Numbered from the stretch's first letter, positions 1 through 9,233 are shown. The stretch is DNA of 43,559 nt from Akkermansiaceae bacterium (GCA_015062055.1 SUVK01000018.1:1-43559); one strand, 5' to 3'. Made by a program: numbers and translations. The notes: generated by a model not told the origin, from the sequence alone.

Positions 1-1
1 T

Positions 2-3000
2 GAGATGTATGCTTATGCTAGTGGTGAAGAGTTTTACAGAGAGCTTTCTAGGTGGGAAAATGGAGCAAAGCAAGCCTCTGAGTTATTGCTTGCTCACGGT
101 ATTAAAGGTATCAAGTACCTTGATGGTAATTCTCGCGGTAAGGGTAAAGGGTCGTACAATTATGTGATATTCTCCGGGGATGATGTGAAGATTACCGGGG
201 TGAATGAGTCCGGACACTGGGATGAGTCTTGGGAGGATTATGTAGATACTACGGCTACCTTCAGCATGGAGCGCAACTTGGCGGCGGTGCATAGCTTGAG
301 TGCAGAGAAGTTTTTGGGAGCGCTGGAGCTGGGTGGTATGCCGCTGCCGAGTGTGGCGGTGACGCGGTTGGATAAGCCGTATAGCTGGGGGAGTGAGAAG
401 CATATTTATCTTGTAGGGCGGCCTGAGTTGGTTGACCCGAAGAGAGGGACGGAGGTGTATAGCCGAGATGCCTGGACGGGGAATATACCGCACTTGCTGC
501 ATAAGCCGGTGGGTAAGGATGACCGGAGTAAGGCGTGTGTGGATTTGCATGCTATATCGGAGAAGTATCGGCTGCGTTCTGATTATAATGATTATTTCCG
601 GCTGGAGGAGAATATAACTTTGCGAGGTGCGCACAGGGATGTGGATAAGAGTGAGATGGAGTACCATCTACGCCGCCCAGCTGCGCAGGCGTTGTTTGCC
701 TGGCAGAGTGGGTATCGGCCTCGGCCTAAGATGAAGGATGCGGTGCGTGTGCATGATTGGTTGACGAAGGAGTTTGCTGAGAAGTTGCGTGAGTATACGA
801 AGTTGACGCCTGATGAGTACCACGAGAAGGAGCGTGAGGTGATGGAGTTGGCTCGCAAGGAGGCTGAGGCTTTTTATGGGGAGCGTGCTGTCATCAAGAA
901 TGCGCCTAATGCGGAGGCTGCGCAGAAGAGATTGGGTGCATGGGTGAATACGGCTATGCGTGTGTTTGATGTGTATAGTCCTTCTGCGTTGGCTCGTGAG
1001 CTGGATGAGGTTAAGTTGATTGGTAAGCGTGTGCTTGATACGGAAGGCAATTTGAAGATGCTGGCTGCGTATGCAGATAAGCATAAGCGTGCGTATGAGG
1101 CATGGGTGCAGGCTAAGTTGGATGCTTGGTTTAGCAAGGAACGCTATATTGAGGGGACGAATACGCTGGCTACTCTGGATGCTGTGACGCGGCATATGCT
1201 GGGTGAGAAGGCTCGTGGTAAGGAGAAGGGGTTGGCGTTTGGCTCGGGGTTGGTGCGTGCGCATCATGCGGTGCGGATGGAGTCTTTGGGTGATATTCAG
1301 GGGCAGCGTGAGTTACTGACGGATAGTCAGGCTAGCAATGAGATGAAGAGTGAGACTAATGCGTTGATGGATGATTGGCGTGAGGGTGCTGCCGCTGTTC
1401 TGAGCCGCGGGATGAAAGGTTATGGCTTTGAGGTGCGCGATGAGTTGATGGAGACTTTGGCGAAGGTGAAGGGTGTGCCGACTGAGGAGAAGTTGCGTGC
1501 TGCGCTGCGCAAGATGTTCCGCGGGGCTACTCATTTGCAAGAGCTGCTGAATGATGCTGAGGTGATTGGTTATGGTGTGGAGGCTTTGAAGAGTTTGCGC
1601 AAGGAGCTGGAGGATTACATGGAGGCAGTGCCGCAGCGTGCGGTGAAGATGGACGAGTGGGAGTATGCGGTGATGCCGGAGGAGCTGAAGAAGAATAAGG
1701 CTGTGATGGCGGGGCTGCGTGAGAATGGGATTAAGCCGCGGTTCCATGATGGTACGGAGGAGGGCCGCAGGGCGGCTCTTGCCGGGCTGGTGGGTGATAG
1801 CAAGGTGAGCTTTAGCGTGATTGGCCCGAAGGCTGAGACGTGGGAGTGGTACCAAGATGTTACCTTTAAGGGGCGCGATGATGGTATGCTGCGTGCGGAG
1901 ATTGATGCGAGTGGGGCGAGGTTGAAGACGTTGACGGGTGCGGCTGCGTATGAGTACCGGCGTGAGGTGGAGAATGTGCCAGATTTTTGGCGGAAGCGGT
2001 ATGCTCGTTGGCTGGAGTTGGATGCGTTGTTTGATGCGGTGTATTACTCTGATGAGGAGCCTACGGAGGAGCAGCGTGCTGAGGCTGCTGCTGCGGAGGA
2101 GGAGTATTACATGCTGACTGAGGAGGTGAAGGATATGATGGAGGCGCTGATTGAGCGCGGTGGTGCGTGGCCTAGCTATACGCAGTTGGAAGCTGCGAAT
2201 AAGCAGGCGTTGCGTATGGGAATGGTGCGGTCGTTGGCTGTCGGTAAGGTGGATGAGTCGGTGTATGAGAAGCTGGGTGCATTGTCTGCCGGTGAGAAGA
2301 GTTACAGCTTGGAGGATGTGCTGGATTTTCCGGAGCTGTATGAGGCTTACCCTATGCTGAAGTTGGTGCCGGTGCAGTTTGGATTGCTGGGCAGGTATAA
2401 TGGCTTGGTAACTAATTATGCTTATGGTGCAGAATACTCGGTTATTAAGTTGAACAAGCCGCTGTTGGAAAATGCTGATGCGTTCCGCAGTACGTTGTTG
2501 CATGAGGTGCAGCACGTGATTCAGCGGATTGAGGGGTTTGCCAAGGGTGGCAATCCTCAGTCTGCACGTGACGCTGCAGGTAATTACAGGCGGAGGTACG
2601 AGATTCAGAATGAGACGAGTCGACTTCGGCAGAATATTGCATGGTTGGAAGGGACTGATGTGGCGCGGCGGGAGTTCCTGAATATAGGGAATGCTATCTC
2701 GATGCGGGAGGATAAGGATAGGTTGCAGGATTTGCGAGATAAGTATAATGAGATTGCTTATAAGTACAACAAGGGGGCGATTGCGGAGCCGGGATTCAAT
2801 GGTGTAGACGGGCGTGATAGCAGCTTTGTGATTCCTATGTTGAGTGGGGTGACGAAAAGTGCGTATGCTAAGGCTCAGAAGGCATGGGATAAAACTCAGG
2901 ATAGAAAGACTGCGTTCCCCGGTTTGCTTGAGAGGCTGCGTGCCAGATATGATGAATTGTTGGCGGAATGGGGGGAGCTGGATAAGCAGCAGAGATGGGG

Positions 3001-6000
3001 GGCGTTGAGTAGCCATGAGCTATATCTGCGCCTTGCCGGTGAGATTGAAGCGCGGAATGTGCAGAGCCGTGTACGTATGTCTGCTGATGAGCGATTGGCC
3101 AGACCGTTTAATGAGACGCTGGAGTACCCGGGCGAGGCGTTGGTGACGTTTAGTATGGCGAGTGTGACGGCTGAGTGGGAGGATACTCTGGAGAGATTCA
3201 GAGTGATGCCTCCGAAGGCTGGTACTCCTGCGTATCGTCAAGATATCTATGTATGCCCGACACCTGCGGTGATGCAGATGGTGGGGGCTAAGGGCTGGGA
3301 TATTGTGATGTCTCCGGATATAATGGTGAAGTGCTTGCATAAGGATACCATATTGGGTAATGGGCAGAAGTTGATGGAGTATTATGCAGGACAGACGCAC
3401 CGGCATGATATTGATTTAGAGGTAATGAAGCAGCTGCCTGCTGCTATGGCTGACCCGATATGTATTGTGGAGTCTGATACTCCAGGCTGTATTGAAGTAG
3501 TAACAGAGCTAAAAGAATCCGGTAAGAATATCTTGGTGGCTGTGCAGTTAAACGCTGTAAAATCAGGCACGAGAAATCAACAAGTAAACCGAATTGCCAG
3601 TTTGTATGGGAAAGAGCAAATCAATAGACTGTTAGGCCATCAGCGGTTGTATTGGAACAAAGCAAAAGCACGCTTTTGGACTGGGGGCAAGGGGCTCCAA
3701 TCGCCCGTGGCGCCATATCCGAAGCGTGCTTCTGCACGTAGAGTATTAAAACCTGATGATTTAGTCAAGTACAAAATGCAGAGTGGGTTAAGTTTCTCTT
3801 TGACTGGTAGGGGCATGATAGATGCAGCGCCGCTGGGGAGAATGGCCGGGGAGGATAAGATGCAGAGGTTGCTGAATTATGCCAGGAAGGAGGCCGGGCG
3901 CTGGACGCGGACGTTTGGGAAGGATACGCCGAATGCGCGTGCAGCGGAGGCTATGGGTACGGTGAGCAGTATACTGGCCAGCATACATAAGGAGTTGCCG
4001 CCTAGGTTTAGGCCGAGGGTGGATGGGCATATGCGGTATGTGGAGGTGTATGCACGCTTGTTGGAGAGTGGCAAGGTGCGCAGTTATGGCAGGCTGAGCA
4101 AGGAGCAGCGTGCTGCTGTGGAGACTGAGTTGCTGGAGGTGTTGCAAGATGCCAAGGCTAAGGCTGATGAGGAGTATGAGCTTGCGAAGAAGGAGGCGCT
4201 GGATGCGGCAGAGCTGACGGGAGAGATGGCGGCGATGGAGGCTGCGGAGGAGATGGATGTGGATGATGAGGTGAAGCGTGCTGCGTATTTGGGACGTTTG
4301 TCCAAGCGTACGATGAATGAGACGCGGAGGCGTTTGCTGGCCGAGGCTGAGGCTAAGATGCAGCAGCTTGAGGCTGATATTGAGGTGCTGAAGCGTGATT
4401 TTGCTGCGGAGAAGTTGGCGCAGATTGCCAGCCGGATGCTGAATGATGCTGCGGATGCTGTGGAGGCGTACCTGATTGATGAGGAGCTTGGGGCTGTGGA
4501 TGTGTTGATGGAGCGCTTGGCACCGCGTAAGTTGCCGAATGGCAAGTATGATAAGGGGCGGATGAGTGCAGATGCTTACCGGAAGTTTGTGAGCTATGTT
4601 GAGCTGATGAATAAGAGTAAGGGGGAAGTGGATGAGAAGCTGGTGGAGCTGGGGCTGCTGATTGCTGCCGAGGAGGCTAAGAGCGAGGAGGAGCGCATGG
4701 ATGATGGCGCGAAGCTGGATGCCTTGACGGAGGAGTTGGCTGCGTGGTCTACGTATGGTGGGCTGCGTGGTAAGAATCTTGAGGGTGTGCGTAAGGGTGT
4801 TGCGGCACTTGGTGAGTTTGCTGCTTATGAGAAGAATGCCTGGAGTAGTTTGCTGAAGTTGCAGCGTAACCGTGCGAAGCGGCAGGCGCTTGTTGCTGCG
4901 CAGGGGCTTGGCGGAGCTGATGAGTTTAAGGTGAAGGAAGAGACTGAGAAGCAGGCGAAGTTGTTGCAGCGGCTGAAGGATTTGGGGGCAGGGTTGCAGA
5001 GTATTGGGCAGATTTTCTATGGCCTAGGGGGTGTGCCGGAGATGCGTGCGCTGGTGGATGAGAGTTTGGATGCTTTGAGTGCCGGGCATGTGGCATTGGC
5101 CAGCCGCGAGAAGCGGGCTTTTGGCCAGTTGGCTGAGTATATGGAGGCTGCTATGGGGCTGAAGACGGAGCGGCAGCGCAATAACTGGATGGCTGCGCTG
5201 AAGAAGAAGCACAAGACGAATATTTACCGCGAGGGTGAGCTGGTGCGGCACCGGCTGAGGTTGACGCTTGCGGAGGCCGCTGAATGGCTGGAGCTGAGTA
5301 AGGCTGAGCGTGATGCGAAGCGTGCGGAGATGGATGCTGCAGCGGATAAGCAGGGTGTGCTGGCTGAAAATGTGCCGTATGAGGAGGATATACCACTGAT
5401 TCGGGAGGAGTTGCGGCGGATTCAGGATGAGGAATCTTCTGCTAAGTATGTGCAGACGGTGCGTGAGTTCCGCAAGGATGCACCGAAGGAGCCGATGGTG
5501 CTGAGCAAGGATGAGGCGTTGAATATTCTGCTGCTGTGTGAGCAGGCGGATTATGTTGATGCTGCGCACGAGAATGGGTACACGGATGAGGTGCTGGCTA
5601 AGCTGGCTGAGTTTGTGGGTAATGAGGTGCTGGGCTTTGGTTATGCGATGCGCGAGGTGCTGGAGAATAATGGTTTGGCTGAGGTGTATGAGGCGCGTGA
5701 GGGGGTGCCGTTCCCGAAGGTGAATAATTATTGGCCGGGGCACTTTGACCAGAGTGCGAGGGTGAATGAGCAGGCGAATGCGCTGGACCCGACAAGTGGT
5801 GGTGGGACGCGGTATGGTATGCTGATTACGCGTGTGAAGCATAAGCTGAAGTTTAACTTGATGGGGGCTAGTAATGTGTTTATGGCGGCGCTGGCTCAGC
5901 AGAATAACTATATTTGCATGGGTGAGCTGACGGCGAAGTGGCGGCGGTTGCTGAGCCATAATGATTTTGCTATGGCGATGAAGGCGCATCTTGGTGTGGC

Positions 6001-7354
6001 TCAGTTTAAGCAGTTTAAGGAGCTGATTGAGTTGTTGGACGGTGCCGGTGTGCAGGAGAGTATCACGCAGCAGACGTTGAGCGGGCTGCTGGGGCAGTTC
6101 CAGAGTGCGCATGCTATGGCGGTGTTGGCGGGGTCTCTGATAACGCTGGTTAAGCAGTTGAGTGCGATGATGAATGCAGGGGCTTGGGAGGGGATTTCTT
6201 GCAGCAGGGTGTTGGCTCGTATTGTGCTGGATCGTTTTGGCGGCGGTGCTATTAAGTACGGTGATATGTTGCAGAAGGATTATTTCCAGGCTCGGTATAG
6301 GGATAAGCGGTATTTTACGGAGATGATGCAGCTGGGGCGCGATGCTAACTGGAGTGTGCTGAGTGCATGGGCGCGTGGTGGTATGCGGTGGATTGAGAAG
6401 ATGGATGTGTTGACTAACTGTGCCAGTATGACGGCGCTGTATAATATCACTTACCATGACCTTAAGAAGCGTAATGAGGGGGCGGCGGATGCGATGACTG
6501 AGGAGGAGATGCATGCTGAGTGTGACCGTGTGGTGCGTAATACGCTGGAGTTGGGTGCGCAGCCGTTGCGCCGGACGCAGAAGAGTGCGTTTGCGGCGTT
6601 GAGCCGTAATGCGCTGGTGAAGGCTACGTGTTATATGGGGTCTGAGGCGTTGAATAAGCTGGGTATGACTCTGAGTATGAAGCGGCGCACGGGTGGTGGC
6701 GCAAAGGGATTTTTGAAGGCTTGGAAGTACCTTGCGGGGGTATCTATTGCGCAGCAGGTTATTGTGATGTTGCTGGATATGGCGCGTAATGCGGACCCGG
6801 TGGATGAGGATGAGTGGGCTGAGTGGTTGCTGTTGAATCTTGCTACGGGTGCCAGCGGGCTGGGCTTGTTGCAGTCTGTGCCGGTGTTGGGTGAGGCTGT
6901 GCAGAAGTTGACCGGCGGGTACGTGAAGACGGGTTCCTTGGGCCAGATGATTTATGACTTTGAGGGTATGTGGCGCTCCGGTAAGAAGGTGGTGACCATG
7001 GCTGCGGATGACAAGGATGATTCTTGGGCTGATTGGGCGTGGGCCGGTGCTGATCTTGGCAGACGGTTGACGTTCTTGACGGGGGCATGGGGTGGTATTA
7101 ACTCGTCGTCTAAGGGTGCTAGTGAGTTGGCTGGCTTGTTGCAGTCTTTGAATGCTATGGCGAATACTGTTCGGCCGGTGGTGCAGGCTGAGCGGAATGA
7201 TGAGAAGCGCATGAAGGCGTACCGGAAGAAGGTGGAGAAGGGGTATGCTGCTGCGAGAAAGAGGAGAAATGAGGAGCTGAAGGTGCAGCGTGAGCAAGAA
7301 AAGGTTGCGAAGGAGAAAGAGAAGAAGCGTGAGGCGTTGTTGAAGAGGCTTTGA
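2..7354 (+). CDS. Giant phage/ICE-type large polyvalent protein, 5' end missing
   Basis: The frame is open at the window edge, so the true start lies upstream; residue numbers here count from the ATG at 5. It resembles the large polyvalent proteins that phages and conjugative elements inject to support early infection. Residues 32-63 carry GIKGIKYLDG and YNYVIF, typical of the small fold found in many such proteins. Residues 95-120 contain GGMPLPSVAVT, another recurrent phage-polyprotein motif. Residues 780-850 resemble the LPD23-type domain and include HEVQH (833-837), a possible metal site. Residues 1090-1230 resemble the MuF C-terminal or PBECR nuclease-like domain (ADPICIVESDTPG, IASLYGKEQINR). 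Residues 1390-1560 are charged and helical. The C-terminal 500 residues are helical with weakly hydrophobic stretches and a basic tail. Four short FS motifs (residues 85, 601, 1047, 1262) punctuate the domains. Domain names are from memory, without a profile search. Confidence 0.8.
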   Translation, partial: EMYAYASGEEFYRELSRWENGAKQASELLLAHGIKGIKYLDGNSRGKGKGSYNYVIFSGDDVKITGVNESGHWDESWEDYVDTTATFSMERNLAAVHSLSAEKFLGALELGGMPLPSVAVTRLDKPYSWGSEKHIYLVGRPELVDPKRGTEVYSRDAWTGNIPHLLHKPVGKDDRSKACVDLHAISEKYRLRSDYNDYFRLEENITLRGAHRDVDKSEMEYHLRRPAAQALFAWQSGYRPRPKMKDAVRVHDWLTKEFAEKLREYTKLTPDEYHEKEREVMELARKEAEAFYGERAVIKNAPNAEAAQKRLGAWVNTAMRVFDVYSPSALARELDEVKLIGKRVLDTEGNLKMLAAYADKHKRAYEAWVQAKLDAWFSKERYIEGTNTLATLDAVTRHMLGEKARGKEKGLAFGSGLVRAHHAVRMESLGDIQGQRELLTDSQASNEMKSETNALMDDWREGAAAVLSRGMKGYGFEVRDELMETLAKVKGVPTEEKLRAALRKMFRGATHLQELLNDAEVIGYGVEALKSLRKELEDYMEAVPQRAVKMDEWEYAVMPEELKKNKAVMAGLRENGIKPRFHDGTEEGRRAALAGLVGDSKVSFSVIGPKAETWEWYQDVTFKGRDDGMLRAEIDASGARLKTLTGAAAYEYRREVENVPDFWRKRYARWLELDALFDAVYYSDEEPTEEQRAEAAAAEEEYYMLTEEVKDMMEALIERGGAWPSYTQLEAANKQALRMGMVRSLAVGKVDESVYEKLGALSAGEKSYSLEDVLDFPELYEAYPMLKLVPVQFGLLGRYNGLVTNYAYGAEYSVIKLNKPLLENADAFRSTLLHEVQHVIQRIEGFAKGGNPQSARDAAGNYRRRYEIQNETSRLRQNIAWLEGTDVARREFLNIGNAISMREDKDRLQDLRDKYNEIAYKYNKGAIAEPGFNGVDGRDSSFVIPMLSGVTKSAYAKAQKAWDKTQDRKTAFPGLLERLRARYDELLAEWGELDKQQRWGALSSHELYLRLAGEIEARNVQSRVRMSADERLARPFNETLEYPGEALVTFSMASVTAEWEDTLERFRVMPPKAGTPAYRQDIYVCPTPAVMQMVGAKGWDIVMSPDIMVKCLHKDTILGNGQKLMEYYAGQTHRHDIDLEVMKQLPAAMADPICIVESDTPGCIEVVTELKESGKNILVAVQLNAVKSGTRNQQVNRIASLYGKEQINRLLGHQRLYWNKAKARFWTGGKGLQSPVAPYPKRASARRVLKPDDLVKYKMQSGLSFSLTGRGMIDAAPLGRMAGEDKMQRLLNYARKEAGRWTRTFGKDTPNARAAEAMGTVSSILASIHKELPPRFRPRVDGHMRYVEVYARLLESGKVRSYGRLSKEQRAAVETELLEVLQDAKAKADEEYELAKKEALDAAELTGEMAAMEAAEEMDVDDEVKRAAYLGRLSKRTMNETRRRLLAEAEAKMQQLEADIEVLKRDFAAEKLAQIASRMLNDAADAVEAYLIDEELGAVDVLMERLAPRKLPNGKYDKGRMSADAYRKFVSYVELMNKSKGEVDEKLVELGLLIAAEEAKSEEERMDDGAKLDALTEELAAWSTYGGLRGKNLEGVRKGVAALGEFAAYEKNAWSSLLKLQRNRAKRQALVAAQGLGGADEFKVKEETEKQAKLLQRLKDLGAGLQSIGQIFYGLGGVPEMRALVDESLDALSAGHVALASREKRAFGQLAEYMEAAMGLKTERQRNNWMAALKKKHKTNIYREGELVRHRLRLTLAEAAEWLELSKAERDAKRAEMDAAADKQGVLAENVPYEEDIPLIREELRRIQDEESSAKYVQTVREFRKDAPKEPMVLSKDEALNILLLCEQADYVDAAHENGYTDEVLAKLAEFVGNEVLGFGYAMREVLENNGLAEVYEAREGVPFPKVNNYWPGHFDQSARVNEQANALDPTSGGGTRYGMLITRVKHKLKFNLMGASNVFMAALAQQNNYICMGELTAKWRRLLSHNDFAMAMKAHLGVAQFKQFKELIELLDGAGVQESITQQTLSGLLGQFQSAHAMAVLAGSLITLVKQLSAMMNAGAWEGISCSRVLARIVLDRFGGGAIKYGDMLQKDYFQARYRDKRYFTEMMQLGRDANWSVLSAWARGGMRWIEKMDVLTNCASMTALYNITYHDLKKRNEGAADAMTEEEMHAECDRVVRNTLELGAQPLRRTQKSAFAALSRNALVKATCYMGSEALNKLGMTLSMKRRTGGGAKGFLKAWKYLAGVSIAQQVIVMLLDMARNADPVDEDEWAEWLLLNLATGASGLGLLQSVPVLGEAVQKLTGGYVKTGSLGQMIYDFEGMWRSGKKVVTMAADDKDDSWADWAWAGADLGRRLTFLTGAWGGINSSSKGASELAGLLQSLNAMANTVRPVVQAERNDEKRMKAYRKKVEKGYAAARKRRNEELKVQREQEKVAKEKEKKREALLKRL

Positions 7355-7363
7355 GTAGGGGGG

Positions 7364-7417
7364 AACTCCCTAGATAGTGAGGCAAACTCCCTAGACAAGA
7401 TGGATGTCTAGGGAGTT
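7364..7417. repeat. Direct repeat and perfect palindrome after the giant gene
   Basis: AACTCCCTAGA occurs at 7364-7374 and again at 7385-7395. The second copy extends to AACTCCCTAGAC (7385-7396), which pairs perfectly with GTCTAGGGAGTT (7406-7417) across a 9-nt loop. No T-run follows on the plus strand, so it is not a typical intrinsic terminator. It could stabilise the 3' end of the long transcript or be a protein-binding site near the element's end. Confidence 0.7.
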
Positions 7418-7449
7418 GATGTAACTGAAAAACACAAAAAGGTTATTTA

Positions 7450-7470
7450 GTCACTAAATGGTCACTAAAT
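7450..7470. repeat. Two 10-bp direct repeats close to the attachment site
   Basis: GTCACTAAAT is present at 7450-7459 and 7461-7470, one base apart and about 45 bp from the tRNA-derived core. Paired short repeats at this distance resemble arm-type integrase or excisionase sites. That role is inferred from position only. Confidence 0.5.
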
Positions 7471-7515
7471 TAAAGGAGTATTGACAATAAAGGATATATA
7501 GAAAAAGAAGACGGG

Positions 7516-7572
7516 ATTGGAAATCGTGTGTACGTCAAAAGCGTACCGAGGGTTCGAATCCCTCCCTGTCCG
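7516..7572 (+). other. Attachment site: 3' fragment of tRNA-Ser(GGA)
   Basis: The fragment contains an anticodon loop TTGGAAA (GGA at 7519-7521), the 3' anticodon stem, a long variable arm (GTACG 7530-7534 with CGTAC 7542-7546) typical of tRNA-Ser, a T-arm (GAGGG / TTCGAAT / CCCTC, 7548-7564), a 3' acceptor strand CCTGTCC and discriminator G7572. The bases before it do not form a D-arm or the matching GGACAGG acceptor strand, and the 5' anticodon stem pairs poorly. This is therefore half a tRNA gene, as expected at one end of an element integrated by recombination in the anticodon or T-arm region. The intact copy should be at the other end of the element. Confidence 0.85.
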
Positions 7573-7579
7573 CTGAAAA

Positions 7580-7610
7580 CCTCGTAAGTTTAACGACTTA
7601 CGGGGTTTTT
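7580..7610 (+). terminator. Intrinsic terminator of the tRNA-Ser locus
   Basis: CCTCGTAAG (7580-7588) pairs with CTTACGGGG (7597-7605), with one G-T pair, around an 8-nt loop, and five T follow. It directly follows the tRNA-Ser 3' end and is probably the original chromosomal terminator, left beside the displaced 3' half. Confidence 0.8.
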
Positions 7611-7647
7611 AATTGGGGAAGGAGGGGGGTAAATGCGCATAAATTAA

Positions 7648-7678
7648 ATCCCCTGTTGAGGTAGTTTCAACAGGGGAT
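7648..7678 (-). terminator. Intrinsic terminator of the acetylesterase gene
   Basis: A perfect 12-bp stem (7648-7659 with 7667-7678) has a 7-nt loop. On the minus strand it is followed by TTTAATTTA. It lies 26 bp beyond the end of the esterase gene. Confidence 0.8.
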
Positions 7679-7704
7679 GAAAGCGAGAGGAGAGTGAACT
7701 CGTT

Positions 7705-9222
7705 TTATTTATTGCGTTTTTTACCGGATGTTGATATCACAGGGGTATGTTGATAAGGTGATGCAGGAAGCTTAGCCTCGTTGACAAGGTTGGGTTGCAT
7801 GAATGTGTACCATGCGTAGCGGGCGTAACGAGGTGACTTGACTTTATCAGAGGTCAGCACAACCGTTTCTCCCTGAATGGTTGCTTGGGCGGGGTGGTAT
7901 TCTTTGCCATCGGCAGAGACTTCGAAGCCTTGCGGGGCTTTGCCATCTGTCGTGTGTAACCCTTTAGCGAATTTGTAGGTGATGACAAGGCTGTCACCTT
8001 GCGGTTCTACTGCATCCACTACCGGACCGGAGTACGGAATCTCTTTGCCATATATGGTGGCAGCTGCTACATTGGCTAATCGGGAGCCGACTTCGAGTTT
8101 GCGGGGGGGATGAACATCGCTATTGGTGGAGCCGAGGTCGATGGTGGTTACACTTTGTACATGGGGCAGGGTGGCTGCGGCATATCTTTGTACGCTGCGG
8201 AACTCCGGCCAGTAAGCACGCAGTTTAGATTTATCGTTAATACGCGGCAGCTCAACCATCAGGAAGGGCATGTCGTCGTTGTTAAACTCGTGGCGCCAGC
8301 CGTAAATCAAATCTGAGAGTAATTCAAAATTCTGGCTTTCGCTCTGAATTTCGGCATCGCTTTCTCCTTGGTACCAGATGACACCGGCCACAGGGAAATC
8401 GACCCATGGTTCGATACCGGTTTCAAATAGGTAAGCCGGTTTGTAGGGGTGCGGGGCGTTGAGATCTTGACCGATATTCTGACGGGCACGTCCACGTACC
8501 CAGTCCGACATGTATCGGCTGTCCAGCCATTTGGCAGAAAGACAATCTTTATACTTTTTCTTGAGTACGGCGGGCGGCATCCAGGCCATCATTTCGGAGC
8601 CGCCTAATGAGGCATGAATAACGGCTACCGGGGTGCTGCCTAACTGTTTTTGCAGTTCTCGGCCGAAGTAGTAACCCACGGCGCTCATGCGTTGGCGGCT
8701 TTGCGGTGTGTTGCAGCTCCAAGAGCCGACATACATGGCTTTGTCTTTCAAAATTTTCTGCAACTTAGCATCATAGGCACGGGGGGCAGTATGCACTTGT
8801 GGCTCTGAGTGGTAGAATCGGAACAGGGGTGTTTCGGCCTCTTGCAAGGAGTTTTTGTCGCCTGTTTGGTTGAGCCTCCACAACATGTTTGATTGCCCGG
8901 AGGCAATCCAAACCTCGCCTACTAACACGTCATTGAGTACCAGGGTGTCATCCCCTTGGGTTATGGTCAACGCTTGCCCTTCGGCATTTACTTGCATAGG
9001 GGCGAGTACGGCTCTCCACTTGCCGTTTTTTGTTTGTGCTTTTACGGTCTGACCGTTAAAGGTGACGGTTATTTTTCCCTTGCCGTCATAAGTGCCGGTA
9101 ATGGGAATCTGCTTGCCTTGTTGCAGTACCATGTGGTCTGCATATATCTTGTCTACCTTGATATCTGCTTGTGCTATTGAAATTGCGCAAGCTGCCAGCG
9201 CGGTGAGGAAGAGTGTCTTCAT
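7705..9222 (-). CDS. Secreted sialate O-acetylesterase (SGNH family)
   Basis: The predicted 505-residue enzyme removes O-acetyl groups from sialic acids, a step that exposes mucin glycans to sialidases. Residues 1-19 form a signal peptide ending AQA. The SGNH block I motif GQSNM places the nucleophile at Ser111. The family motif GVIWYQGESDAE lies near the middle, and DVHPP followed by K, about residue 366, supplies the catalytic Asp/His pair. The length and motif order match family members of about 500-650 residues, so the gene looks intact. It is monocistronic, with its own promoter and terminator and no sialidase beside it. Export to the periplasm or cell surface is inferred from the signal peptide. 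Some family members act on other acetylated sugars, so the substrate is not certain. Confidence 0.85.
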   Translation of the reverse strand: MKTLFLTALAACAISIAQADIKVDKIYADHMVLQQGKQIPITGTYDGKGKITVTFNGQTVKAQTKNGKWRAVLAPMQVNAEGQALTITQGDDTLVLNDVLVGEVWIASGQSNMLWRLNQTGDKNSLQEAETPLFRFYHSEPQVHTAPRAYDAKLQKILKDKAMYVGSWSCNTPQSRQRMSAVGYYFGRELQKQLGSTPVAVIHASLGGSEMMAWMPPAVLKKKYKDCLSAKWLDSRYMSDWVRGRARQNIGQDLNAPHPYKPAYLFETGIEPWVDFPVAGVIWYQGESDAEIQSESQNFELLSDLIYGWRHEFNNDDMPFLMVELPRINDKSKLRAYWPEFRSVQRYAAATLPHVQSVTTIDLGSTNSDVHPPRKLEVGSRLANVAAATIYGKEIPYSGPVVDAVEPQGDSLVITYKFAKGLHTTDGKAPQGFEVSADGKEYHPAQATIQGETVVLTSDKVKSPRYARYAWYTFMQPNLVNEAKLPASPYQHTPVISTSGKKRNK

Positions 9223-9233
9223 GCTTAAACTGT

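Larger units (their letters stand above)
1..7572. mobile_element. Right end of an integrated prophage or integrative element
   Basis: The segment holds one giant polyvalent-protein gene and ends at a 3' tRNA-Ser fragment that acts as an attachment-site scar. The coding strand is very poor in C and rich in G and T at third codon positions, unlike the genes beyond 7.6 kb. The left end, the integrase and the intact tRNA-Ser should lie beyond the left edge. From what is visible I cannot tell a prophage from a conjugative element, since both kinds encode polyvalent proteins. Confidence 0.75.

Noticed and set aside
83..7297. Long minus-strand frames opposite the giant gene, including one of 757 codons at 5024-7297
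   Set aside because: They are rich in His, Leu, Ser and Arg with no motifs, as expected when a strongly codon-biased gene is read from the other strand.
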